Origin: Diaporthe sp. PMI_573
Lineage: Eukaryota; Ascomycota; Sordariomycetes; Diaporthales; Diaporthaceae
Length of the DNA: 64,000 nt
Direction of reading: 5' to 3'
Assembly (NCBI GenBank): GCA_021399435.1
Contig: JAJTUP010000002.1
Location: 3,162,001-3,226,000 of the forward strand
Made by a program: the position numbers and the translations under genes. Shown piece after piece: positions 33,703 to 44,469 of the stretch. Under the pieces are notes generated by a model, which saw only the letters and a list, made by a program, of their open reading frames with translations, ran no database searches and had not been told where the DNA came from. How positions within the stretch are numbered: the stretch's first letter is position 1; every line of letters begins with the position of its first letter.

Positions 33703-35414
33703 TTACAACTTCTCATGTGGCATGAATTTCATCGCCTGCCTGACGCCCAAGTCTCCCAGAACTTCCTCTGCGCCTCCGAGAATGGCATCAAACTTGTAGC
33801 CCCTGTTGAAGTTCTCAACGGTTCTGTTTTGTTTTTTTTAGAGTTAGCTGTCCAAAGAACCAAGGTGGCCCATGGCCTGTTTCAGAGGGTAAAGATCGTA
33901 TCCAAAAACTGCTTACCTTCCCATGCCTGACTGTGTCAGTCCTCGCCCACCCCAGATCTGCACTGATTCATCCGCAATCTCGTGAGCCATGCGCGTACAA
34001 CTCATCTTGAGCAGACCGATCGGTCCACCAAGGTACTTGGACTGTTGAGAGTAAGGCATGTTGCACATTTGGTAGGTGATGGTTTCCAGCCACGACTGGT
34101 GAGCCTCGACCAGGGCGATCATCTTCGCCAACTTAAGACGAATGACCGGCTGGTCGATGAGTCGCTTGCCAAACACCAATCTCTGGTGCGCCCACTTCAA
34201 AGTCTCCTCAACAATCATCCGCGAGTATCGTACAGTGCCGCCTATAGAAGCATAGTTAGTGTGGGTGCTCGCAAATCTCACATACACTGGCTCAACTTAC
34301 AACACATGGTCCAACGCTCGTGGTTAAAGTTGCTGAGGATCACATAAATACCCTGATTCTCCTTGCCAAGCAGGTTCTCTGCCGGCACCTTGACATTGTC
34401 GAAGGTGATATAGGTCGTTCCGGCAGCAGTAGAGTAACTCGTCTTGATCAGCTTGGTCTCGACACCCTCGCCTCTCTCGATGAGCAACACGCTCAGGCCC
34501 TTGTCGGTTTGCACACCGGTGACGAAATAATCACTAAAGACACCGTTGGTGATCCACTTCTTGGTCCCGTTCACAATATAGTGCTTGCCATCAGGTGTCT
34601 TCTTTGCAGTCGTCCTCAGACCGGCGACATCACTGCCGGCGAAAGCCTCGGTGATTGCCAGGCAGATCTTCTTCTTGCCACTGAACACCTCATCCGCGAT
34701 CTTCTTCTTGAAAGCCTCATCGTTGGCGAAGTTCAGGACGGCTGTCAAACCGATGGTCATTCCTGCCATGTTGCCGTCCTGGAAACCTCTAGCCGACGAC
34801 CGTGTCATTTCCTGGCCAATGATGAGATCGTGGAAATAGTCAAACTCCTCGGGCTTCACCGCACCGCCTAGCAGCGGGGGCGCCGACTGCAGGTGCTTGC
34901 CGGGCCCAAGTCGCATGTGAAGAATGCCTTCTTTGGACATGAGATCGATGAGCTCTTGGCTGATATACGTGCCGTCCTTTTCTTTTGCCTGTGCCTCAGG
35001 GGTGACGTGTAGATCGGTGAACCTCCTGATGGCCTTCTGCAGCCTCCGATGACTCTCATTGTAGTAGGGATTCTTGAAAGGTTCGGACAACCAGAGAGGC
35101 TCGGCATAAGGGACCTTTGAAAGCTCTCCCGGGCCAGGGTTGACTATCTGGGGTTTCTCGCCTTCGATTGTACCCACGACCAATTCGGCATACTTGCCGG
35201 TCAAGACTTCGTGACGGTGGAGGTTGTAGAACGCGTCTGTGGCGTCCGTGCCGGCGACCTGGCGCAGCACGGACTCTCCTCCAGGGTGGGCATCGAGGAA
35301 GTCGGAGACATCGTAGACCTTGCTGTCGATGATGAGCAACACCTGGTCCTCTGTATCCCCTTCCTTCTTAACCTGCTCGCGGGTGAAGGTCTTTGGTGTG
35401 GCTACGGAGCCCAT
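33703..35414 (-). CDS. Cytochrome b5-acyl-CoA dehydrogenase fusion
   Basis: Exons 35414-34301, 34241-33917 and 33823-33703 (introns of 59 and 93 nt) give 519 residues. Residues about 8-85 form a cytochrome b5 domain with heme ligands His43 (DAHPGGESVL) and His66 or His68 (YNLHRHEVL). A linker leads to a complete acyl-CoA dehydrogenase: an N-terminal helical domain, the beta domain with CLAITEAFAGSDVAGLRTTA and KKWITNGVFSDYFVTGV, and a C-terminal helical domain with IVEETLKWAHQRLVFGK, ESVQIWGGRGLTQSGMGR and AILGGAEEVLGDLGVRQA. The enzyme should oxidise an acyl-CoA at the alpha-beta bond with FAD; the b5 domain may pass on or receive electrons. The fusion is known in fungi. The last three residues, EKL, do not fit a strict PTS1, and no mitochondrial presequence is visible, so location is open. 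Confidence 0.92.
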
Positions 35415-37319
35415 TGTGACGGTCGTGATGAGCCTTGTGAGACAAAACACCTCGAGGGTCGAGAGTCTAGGCGGGCTTGATGGTGGGGAAGGGTGGGTTG
35501 AGGAGGTACAGGAGGAAGGCAGGAGGTGAGTGAGACGAAAGAAAAGTCAGGAGGAGGAGGAAGAGACGGACACCGCCAGGACGAAGACGATGCTGGTGGC
35601 CAGACGGCACGGCGGCCTTGGTTGGGCGGGTGACCCTTGCGGAATGAGCCCGGTTGCCTCGGCTCAAGGCTGGATAGCTGGCCCTTGGAGACGGGGGAGG
35701 CATGGATGGTCGCGCTTGGGCCGGGGTAGCTGATCCCAGGGACCCAGGGGATTGTATTTGCACGCTGTCCCATTGGCCAAGTCCCCCCAGCTTCCCCAGA
35801 CTGGCGCTGGGCCCCTGGCTCCGAGCATGTGAACGGTGTGGTGGGGCCTTTCCACGAAGCCGTCGTTCGCAACGCCAGGGGACGGCGGTGCAAGGGGCCG
35901 CTCCGTTGGAGATTGACTTCTCCTTGGACCGTTCAACACACCAGATCTACCGCTATTGTTAGGCTGGTGGTCGGTCGAGTGGAGTCGATCCAGAATGGAC
36001 TGCTTTTGCCGCAGACAGCTCGCGAGCTTGGTCCGGGTATGCCGAGTTGGTTTTCCTCTCTCAAGATTTGGGGAGAAGAGGTCGATGCCAATTGATACAA
36101 TATTCTCATCGGACGTATTGTCGATTGTATGCAGACAATAGCGCTTGATTGTTCTTGTATGACTAGGTGGTGTAGGACAAGTGCAAAATGAAGCATCCAA
36201 CTGTTCTGCAGTCTCCACCGTGACATACCTAGGTACCTCCCAAGGTAGGTAGGCACACAAGTGCCCCCACCTGTCGAATTTCTCGCCCTGCCTGGCTCAG
36301 CACACTGACCACGGCCGAACTGTCCCAGAGAAACATCCTGCCTCACATACGTGCCCCAGCGACGGTATGTCCTATAAGAATTTCCCTCGCTCATTTCCGC
36401 AATGTTGCCTTTTGCCCTGTGCATCCCCGGCCGACCACCCCCGCCCGTCCCTCAAACCCATTTCTGGACAGGCGCAACCCAAAGTATCAACCGGTCTACG
36501 TGTTAGACAACTCTTGGTCTTTCTTTGCCGATCATGTTCGAGGCCGGGCTTACACGCCTACTTGGAGTGAAGCTCCTGCTGCGATTCTCAACTCTTTCGG
36601 CCGCATGGCCCGGCATTGTCTCAAACCCGACATCGCTGGGTCGACTGATGCAGAAGCCTCTGAGATGGAGAACTAGACCCCCGATGGAACATGTCCCTGC
36701 CAGAAACAATGCAATGCGTCGATAGCGGGAGTGTCTTGACCGTGTTCATCTTGGGGGCGAGGCCGGTAGTGCTGGCTGGCCGTCCAAGAACACCCACCAC
36801 GTGGACATGGCACACTTTCATTTGCTCTGTGACCTGATCCTCCACCATGCGGCACGGTTCAAGATAACCATTCCCCCGTACTGTGTGTTTGAAGCTTGAA
36901 ATGCTCGTTTTTCAACTCTGCCCGCTGCTCAAGTGACGCCGCTGCAACTCACCAGCTTCGCTCTGTGGTGGTTCCTTGCAGCCCGTCTGGTGTTCTGCCC
37001 CCAACGCGGCTTCTGCTCCTCATCCGGATGACCTCGTGCCCTCCCACACATACCGGTTGACTTCTTTCAGCCACGCGGGAGGAGCATCACTCCTTCGTAC
37101 GGGCAGCTTCAGACAACGACCCATCGCGTTGTTCTTGTTCCCGTCACACTCTCCCGCTCGTGGTTTTCGGCTTATCAGATTAACATGGATGCTTATTCAA
37201 TGACGTGCACTAGTCCGACTCTGCGGCACATGTCCCGGATCTATCTTGATCTCAAGTCAATACACTGCCAAACAATATCGGGCCTCAACCCGGACCAGTT
37301 CGACCGGCCAGTGCCGACC
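35415..37319. other. Divergent intergenic region, 1.9 kb
   Basis: Between the b5-dehydrogenase (-) and the amine oxidase (+). A CCTAGGTACC element with nearby AAGGTAGGTAGG lies at 36226-36253. Short frames are present, but none has a motif or matching splice sites. Confidence 0.55.
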
Positions 37320-39202
37320 ATGGATTCAGAAACAAGGGTAAGCCAGTATCCCACAGACTACATTGCATCTATGGACATCTTTGAGGTCCACGGCTGCACT
37401 TGGCTTCGTACCGCCCACCCCTCTCTCTCTTCATGAATGCTATCTATTCACCACTTCTACAGCTCCGACTAACTGGTGACTGAGCGGTACCATGAGGGAG
37501 ATATGCTGATCAGTTGAATAGCAGACAGCTCAACATGGCCAGGTGCCACATATCGGTATTATCGGTGCTGGGCTAGCAGGTCTGCGGTGCGCAGATATCC
37601 TTCTCCAGCACGGCTTCCACGTTACCGTCCTCGAGGGCCGCGATAGGATAGGCGGCCGTTTATATCAGGACCGCTTGGCCAACGGTATCACAGTTGATGT
37701 AGGACCCAACTGGATCCACGGCAGTAAGCATGACTCTTCTCCTTTTCCGGATCCCCGTCCTTCATGTTTCGGAATCTTCCAGAATGCGACACCTTAGACT
37801 CCGTAGCAGGTGACTAACACGTATCAGCCGACAACAATTCCATTCTGGACATCGCCAAGGAGACAAATACGGCCTTTGGAAGTTGGGACGACGACGATTC
37901 GTATGTCTTCAACGAGGATGGGGAGCTCTATGGCCTCGAAGATGGCGAGTGCTACTCGGAAATGATGTGGGATATCGTCCAGGCGGCGTTCAAGCACTCG
38001 AACAAGTATTCAGCCGAGATCGACCCCAGCGAAAGCTTGCTAGATTTCTTCAAGGTAAAACTCAAAGAGCTGATACCCGAATCAACGGAAGACTGGCAAC
38101 GAACAAGGGAAATCGTGCTGCAGATGGCCGACCTGTGGGGTGCGTTCGTGGGCAGCCCGGTCGAGAGGCAATCCCTCAAATTCTTCTGGCTAGAGGAGTG
38201 CATAGAAGGCGGTAAGTCGTTTCCCTTCATCTGGCTGACTGAATCGTCACTGACAGCCCTGTCGCAGAGAACCTCTACTGCTCCGGCACGTATGCAAAGA
38301 TTCTGGCGCATATAGCTGCGCCGGCTCTCAAAGGTGCAACGATCAACTATAACACACTCGTGCACAGGATCCATGCTCGACACTCTCAGGAAGATCCTGT
38401 CAAGGTGACACTATCCAGCGGCACCCAGCTGTCCTTTGATGAGCTCGTTGTCACTTGCCCCCTGGGTTGGCTCCAGAAGAACCCCCAGGCATTCGACCCG
38501 GCCCTCCCACCCAGCCTCACCAAGGCCATCAACAGCATCAGCTATGGCTGCCTGGAGAAGGTATACATCTCATTTCCCAAGGCTTTCTGGCTGAACCCGG
38601 ACCCCAACAACGGGGGCCGCAATGTCCAAGGTTTTGCCCAGTGGCTCTCGCCACGCTTTGCGCTAGACACGAACCCAGACCGTTGGACGATCGAGGTCGT
38701 TGAGCTTGCATCTCTCGGGCCGGAGGTCTCACACCCGACCCTGCTGTTCTACATCTACGGCGCGCAGTCCGCCCATATCGTCAACACCGTCAAGTCGCTC
38801 TCCTCCGAGCAGGAGAAGGACAAGTTCCTCTACAGCTTTTTCAGCCCTTACTACACCAAGCTGCCCAACTACCGACCCGACTCCCCGGACTGCCAGCCCG
38901 TCTGCAGCTACGCCACCACCTGGCTAGCCGACGACCTCGCCGGCAACGGCTCCTACAGCAACTTCCAGGTGGGACTACGGGAGGGCGACGAGGACATCAA
39001 GACGATGCGGGAGGGGTGGAAGGACAGGGGCGTGTGGCTGGCGGGCGAGCACACGTCACCCTTCGTGGCGCTGGGCACGGCGACGGGCGCGTACTGGAGT
39101 GGAGAGAGCGTGGGAAGGCGACTGGCAGGGAGGCGTGGGCGGGGCGCAGGTGCTACTGGCAGCCATGGTGATTCCGAGGACGCTCATGGGAAGGATGACT
39201 AG
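37320..39202 (+). CDS. FAD-dependent amine oxidase (polyamine oxidase-like)
   Basis: Exons 37320-37337, 37522-37723, 37828-38211 and 38268-39202 (introns of 184, 104 and 56 nt) give 512 residues. The first exon is only 18 bases (MDSETR); it has a good start context (GACCATGG) and a clean GTAAGC donor, and it is needed because the dinucleotide-binding motif has no nearer ATG. GIIGAGLAGLRCADILLQHG followed by VTVLEGRDRIGGR is the ADP-binding fold and the R-x-G-G-R motif. The C-terminal FAD motif is GVWLAGEHTSPFVALGTATG. LSYGCLEKVYISFPKAFW-like sequence in the middle is typical of flavin monoamine and polyamine oxidases. The enzyme should oxidise an amine and release hydrogen peroxide. There is no signal peptide and no PTS1. 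The closest class is polyamine oxidase, but the substrate is not certain. Confidence 0.88.
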
Positions 39203-40126
39203 AAAGACATCGCCATGGCCGTGGATCCTTTGGTGCTCAAGTCATCTCGGATGGGTCCTCGCTAGTAGAGCAGAAGACTTCGTACAGAACGAGTTGGGAA
39301 GAAACAGGCTCCACTTAGAGACAGCGTCGTGTGCTCTAGAAACAATATTCCACTCCCGAAGATAATTACAATTGGCCTTGGGAACTGGCGATGTGACGCT
39401 TCCCTGGAGACAAGTCGGACACAGCTACTGGGCAGGTTCTCTGCCTTCCTGGGCAAGACGGCCAGTATAGACGCCCGTCTTTCCTCTCAGTACGCGGGGA
39501 CATGGATACTGCATGCTTTCCATTGTCCACGGCCATGATTGTCGGCCCCGGCGGTCGATCACCAGGGTTTCACGCGCTGAACAAGGTGACCGAAATCCTT
39601 TTCTTGTCCGATTATTCATTCATCATGCCAACAAATTTGCTTTTGAGTCATCAATTTTTTCTCTAACAAGAGCCTATAAATAGGTTGTCTCAACTAGAGT
39701 GCAGAGTCCATTGCCGTGTGCCATGTGTTCCCGATTTTGAGTAAAGAAGCAAGTCATTATGCCGAAATCCGCATGAAAGTCAAGACCGAAGGTTTTTTTT
39801 TGGTGGATGGAAATCCCCGACAGCCCATCTCATATTAGAAGACCAGGGCCATTCCTCGAGTCGTAGTTTGGCGATCGGGGCCAAGTATCGGTGTCGCAGA
39901 ATAAGTTCCAAAGAGCAGAAGAAAGAGCCATCACATCATGATCCGGGGTATCCAGACGACCATCGTCACCACAGGTCCCAAGCACCGCTCCACACTGGAG
40001 CCGCAACTTCGCATCCCATCGCGAATCAACAACCTTCCTCCATCATACATGGCAGTCAAGACGTGTCTGCTTGACAGTACCAGGCCGGTTGTAAGTTTAT
40101 GTAGTCGTCTGTATGCCGCAGCTCAA
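39203..40126. other. Convergent 3' region
   Basis: Between the amine oxidase and the CNBP-like gene. A CCTATAAATAGG palindrome at about 39673 looks like a TATA box but has no frame behind it. No gene supported. Confidence 0.55.
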
Positions 40127-41539
40127 TTAGGCGGAGGGGCACTCGGACTGGATGTGGCCAGGCTGCTGACACTTGTAGCAGATCTTCTCGCCGGTAGAGG
40201 TGCCCTTGGGGCAGTCACGAGAGAAGTGGCCATTCTCGCCGCAGTTGTAGCACTTGGAGCCGTTGACGCAGTCACCTGTTTGGATAAATGTCAGCTACCA
40301 GTCCGCAAGCCGTATATTTGGGCAAAGAGAAAGGAGACTCACGAGACATGTGGCCAATGCCACCACAGCTGTAGCAAGTCTTCTGGCCGCCGCCGCCGCC
40401 GCCATAGCCACCGCCGTATCCACCACGACCGCCGTATCCACCACCGTAGCCGCCGCCGTTCTGGGGGCAGTTGCGAGCAATGTGTCCGACCTCGCCGCAC
40501 TGGAATTTTCCTTAGCGAATGAGTCTGTGCTGATTGAACAGTATGAACCAACCTTGTAGCAGTCCTGGCCGCCGCCGCCACCGGCACCGGCACCGGACTG
40601 GCCAGCAGACTGGCAATCACGAGAGATGTGGCCGGCCTGACCGCAGCGGTAGCAGGTCTTGGTGTCCTTAGCACCCTCGGGGCATTCACGGCCTGTAATG
40701 TGATCGTCAACACGCTGCTCTTAGCCGTTTCACGGAAGCTGTCGAGAAACTCACTCATGTGACCCTCAGCTGATGCAGGAAATATCATAGTCAGCATGGG
40801 AACCCATCATCGCTGTGAGGTTTTCGTAGGTCTCACCTCCGCAGTTGTAGCTGGAGGTCTGATTAGCAATTGGCGCATCTCTGGACGGGGCATGGACAGG
40901 CACTTACCACTTGGCGGGTCCACGGGTAGGGCACTCGCGAGCCTGTAAGGGGGGGGGTGTAGTCAGTATCTGCGACGACATGACACGTCCTCGACCTCAT
41001 GCGCCCTGGTTTGTGACCATGCATACCTGGTGATCGGTGGCACCGCCTAAATCGCATACTCGTCAGATCTCTCAACACACCACGCCAACGTGAACGAAAT
41101 AGAAGGGTACAGTTTTGTGCCCTGGAGATGAGCTCTTAGAATTGGATCGCTGCGAACAGAGCCAAAAGGAGCGTTGTGAAGTGCAGAATGCCAAAGCGCA
41201 CAAGTGTGCCAGCGCCTTGGGCCCGGCCATGCAGACGGCGGCCGAACGATCAAGTGCGCTTGTGCCACAAGCGCGGGCACAACCAAAACGGCCAGCGGCC
41301 ATGGGCTGCACAGACGGACGACCGCGACGAGGCCGTAGAATTGGGATCAAGGGCAGGCGAGGGATGTGATGCCGCAGACACGATCCATGAGGTCGCGAGA
41401 CCATTTGGATGTGCATTGGACTTGCGCTCTAGGGATGGAGGCCAGGGCAGTATGGGCGGGCGAGGTTCAGGTACGGGTCCAACTTACAGCTGTAGCAGGC
41501 GCGAGGAGCAGCGCCGCCGCCGAAGTTGCTGGCATCCAT
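40127..41539 (-). CDS. gis2: CNBP/Byr3/Gis2-type seven-knuckle nucleic-acid-binding protein
   Basis: Eight exons: 41539-41488, 41046-41027, 40942-40908, 40850-40837, 40769-40755, 40692-40553, 40499-40343 and 40275-40127, giving 193 residues. Exons 2 to 5 are only 20, 35, 14 and 15 nt. The chain is strongly supported because each junction rebuilds a perfect CX2CX4HX4C knuckle. In order they are [84 protein letters not shown] and [15 protein letters not shown] Gly/Tyr-rich RGG-like spacer separates knuckles 4 and 5. Gis2 and CNBP bind G-rich single-stranded RNA, associate with polysomes and stress granules, and promote translation. The first intron is 441 nt, far longer than the other six (53-84 nt). 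Confidence 0.95.
41256..41274. repeat. 19-bp perfect inverted repeat in a long intron
   Basis: GCGCTTGTG, one base, CACAAGCGC. It lies inside the 441-nt first intron of the CNBP-like gene; a related imperfect version occurs at about 41197-41212. Confidence 0.8.
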
Positions 41540-42542
41540 GATTGTTGGTTGGTTGGGGTTGGGGGTTGGGTTTTGAGGGTGAGTGGTTGAGACCTGAGAT
41601 GAGCAGGTGAGAGTCTTGTCAGCGAATAAACTGATTATGAAAAAGTTGGTAGGAGAGAAGTGAGGTTTTCAAAACTGGCGTCGGAGTTGGAGTTGGGAGG
41701 ACGCAGGTCAGGCCAAAGTATGGGAAGGCAAGGGAAGGGCAAAAGGTGGAGGTGGGGTGAAAACCGTTTGCTGTGTGAGTGGGGCAGGTACGAATCGAAT
41801 TTTCCTCCGTCCAGGTCGGGGACGCCATTGGCTACATACCGTTTGAGCCCAAGTACTTTAGTCCAGAGTCCAGAGCCTCGAGGTACGTGCAGGATCCGGT
41901 GGCAGAGGGTCCTCTCCTGGGTAGCAGTTTTTATTTTTGTGAAGAAGGGGGGGGGGGGGGGTTTGATGTTGGTGGGAAATTGGACGAGTGCGAGGGGTCA
42001 ATGGATGAGTAGGTGAGTAGGTGAGTACACAGTAAAGGTGGTAGGAGAGATGGTGAGGCGAGGCATAGGCAGAAAATGCGAGACAGGCAAATTAGATTTG
42101 TGTGACTGGCAAACAAGTCTGCTGCTGGCCTGGTTAGGGAAGGGACTTGCAAGGAAATCTTTCCACGGCAACCGAGGACAACCAAGCAGGTATCTCAGGC
42201 TGGCCAGGCTGGGGGAAAGTGCTGGGGAAAAGGGTGTGGAATACTTGGGCACAAAGTACATGAAGAGGGGCAAGATAGGGAGTCACATCTTCCTGCATAG
42301 GTACACTACAACAGCACAGGAGGGCCAGACGGCCAGAGGGCCGAGGAAGTGAATTTCCGCATCCACCCCGACAGGGGGTCCTTGCAGAGATTGGAAGACC
42401 CTGTGTGACAGGCCAAAGAGGGGCAGACAGGCGCAGCGGGTATCAACAAAGACCTGCAGACTGGCCACAAAAATGGTATTGGCAATCATCTATCTGGAGG
42501 CTGGCCTGACCCTTCTGGTGGTACACCACAAAGACAGGCACG

Positions 42543-42592
42543 AACCTACCTAGGTACAGTACCTACCTACCTACCTAGGTACCTATGTAGGC
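42543..42592. repeat. CCTAGGTA palindromes around a CTAC repeat
   Basis: ACCTACCTAGGTACAGTACC, then (CTAC)n and CCTAGGTACC. The layout is very similar to 7163-7215. Confidence 0.8.
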
Positions 42593-43018
42593 CTGTGGGA
42601 GTCACACAGGAAAAAGATATGACCACGGTCTGTATGCCAACATGCCGACCCAGTGAAAGGGTGCCGTCCCAATCTGGCTGTGAATTCTGAGCCCTGGCTG
42701 CCACTGCCCCACACACATTGGTTTCCCACCGACCAGTGGGCAGTGACATGACAGGCACAGTCTTTGCCCTCAGGCTTTTGAACAATGCCATCTTGCCAGA
42801 AGTGGCAGGTGGGGCACCAACCCCTGCATACATCTAAGATCTCTCTTCTCTCGGTTGATACCAACTCCTCATGGGCTGTGGCACTGGCCGCAGGGTGTCA
42901 CCGTCCCCTGCATGTTGCAGGCCTAGAGGCACCACGTGAGAACCAAATTGCCCAGCTAGGCTGGTGTTGATGGCATAGTCTCTTGGGATTGTGTACCACA
43001 GTATTAGCATAGCACACT

Positions 43019-43052
43019 TGTGGTTGCGGTTGCGGTTGTGGTTGCGGTCGTG
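43019..43052. repeat. GGTTGC hexamer repeat
   Basis: About five copies of GGTTGC/GGTTGT. Confidence 0.8.
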
Positions 43053-44200
43053 TGCACGGCTCCCTGGAAAATTTGACATGTGTGCATCTGATGTGTCCAA
43101 GCCCCTTGAATTGACTTTGACAAACAGGCCCAGGAGAGAGCCCCTTGCCAACTCCTCATCGGAACTGATGAGAACCAGCCATATAACCCGGGTTAGCATG
43201 TTAGCATGCGAGCAATATACACAGCAATTCTTTATAGATCTCATGAGGAACACTCTCGTCTCATCTGTTTTTCAGCAAGTGAGAGAACCATGTCGCTGGC
43301 CAAGATCATGCACCCGCACCTCCCGAGTATCTACACTCGCCCATTTCCTCATCACCGGCATAACCGTTGCACTGTTGGCACCGTTCGCACCGTTGGCGAT
43401 TCAATCAGGTAGACTGAGCGGTAGTGCAAGGGATAGTGCGCCGCTGGACCCTTCTCGAACAAACGCTTTGTCTGTTTAGCCTGATCCACCGCTTCAATTC
43501 TCGACCGCCGGGCCTTGGGTCGGACAGTTGTGCGGTTTTCTTTGCCCCAAGCGCCCAGGCGGTCGTCCCATACCCTCGGATACCATGTGTACCCGAGAAA
43601 AAAGTAATGACGTACCGTAGCTGGTCGGGCACAGTATCCACCATTTATCTAGCGGCTGCAGGATTTAGAGGATGGCAAACCGGGATCAAACTGGTGTTTG
43701 GTCGCACGACGCCGTCGGGGGACCGTGTTCCGATAGGTACAGTAGGACAACACTAGGAGCCAGGTCGCTACGCCGTCATTGCTCCTGAAATTGTCGCGAA
43801 CATGCGGTCAGACGGGCCAAAGAACCACGAGGTATGCTTGGCGAGACATTTGCAATCTGCCTGCCTGTGACAGTGGAGGCATCCCGGAAGATGTTGGACG
43901 CCAACACGAAAACGGAAGAACTTCACAACTCAAAAGATTGCGAGGAACATGAACATTCGGCGGCCATTGGGCTTTGATGGTTTAAGACGGGCAAAGTAAA
44001 CACCTGAACAGTTTAGATACAACAAGAACAAGAAGTTTGTCATAAATAGGGGAGGGCACTTGTGCTTGATCAATGTGTCGTCCATCTTGCACAATATTAT
44101 CTGGTCTCTACCAATATCCATCTGGCGAACAGGTGGGTCAGGTGGAAAGGCATCAGGGCCCACAGCGCCTGGCCTGTGCAGCACGACCCCTGCTTCCGAG

Positions 44201-44238
44201 CCAGCGCCAGCCAGCCAGCCAGCCCAGCCGGGCCAGCC
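44201..44238. repeat. CCAG/CCAGC short tandem repeat
   Basis: GCCAGCCAGCCAGCCAGCCC-type tract about 230 bases upstream of the CtIP-like start. Confidence 0.75.
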
Positions 44239-44469
44239 AAGAGCTGCCCGACAACCGGGACTGGCTCATGTGACAGGGCGTCCCGTCCCCCAGACCGCGT
44301 CGTGAGAGACGCGTCAGGGAGACGCACACTTCAACACCGCACCGGCCCCATGTCCCTCTTCTACCTCAGGGCTCGGGAATATACTGGTCCCGATTACCTC
44401 CCCACCGACGGATTCAAGACAAGAGTTCGGCACACAATGTCCCTCATCTGCTGAGTACAGGGAGTGGTG

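Larger units (their letters stand above)
41540..44469. other. Divergent intergenic region, 2.9 kb
   Basis: Upstream of both the CNBP-like gene (-) and the CtIP-like gene (+). It contains a poly-G run at about 41946, a CCTAGGTA/CTAC cluster at 42543-42592 and a hexamer repeat at 43019-43052. No gene with motif or splice support. Confidence 0.55.

Noticed and set aside
39671..39684. CCTATAAATAGG as a promoter
   Set aside because: It is in a convergent 3' region and no frame follows in either direction.
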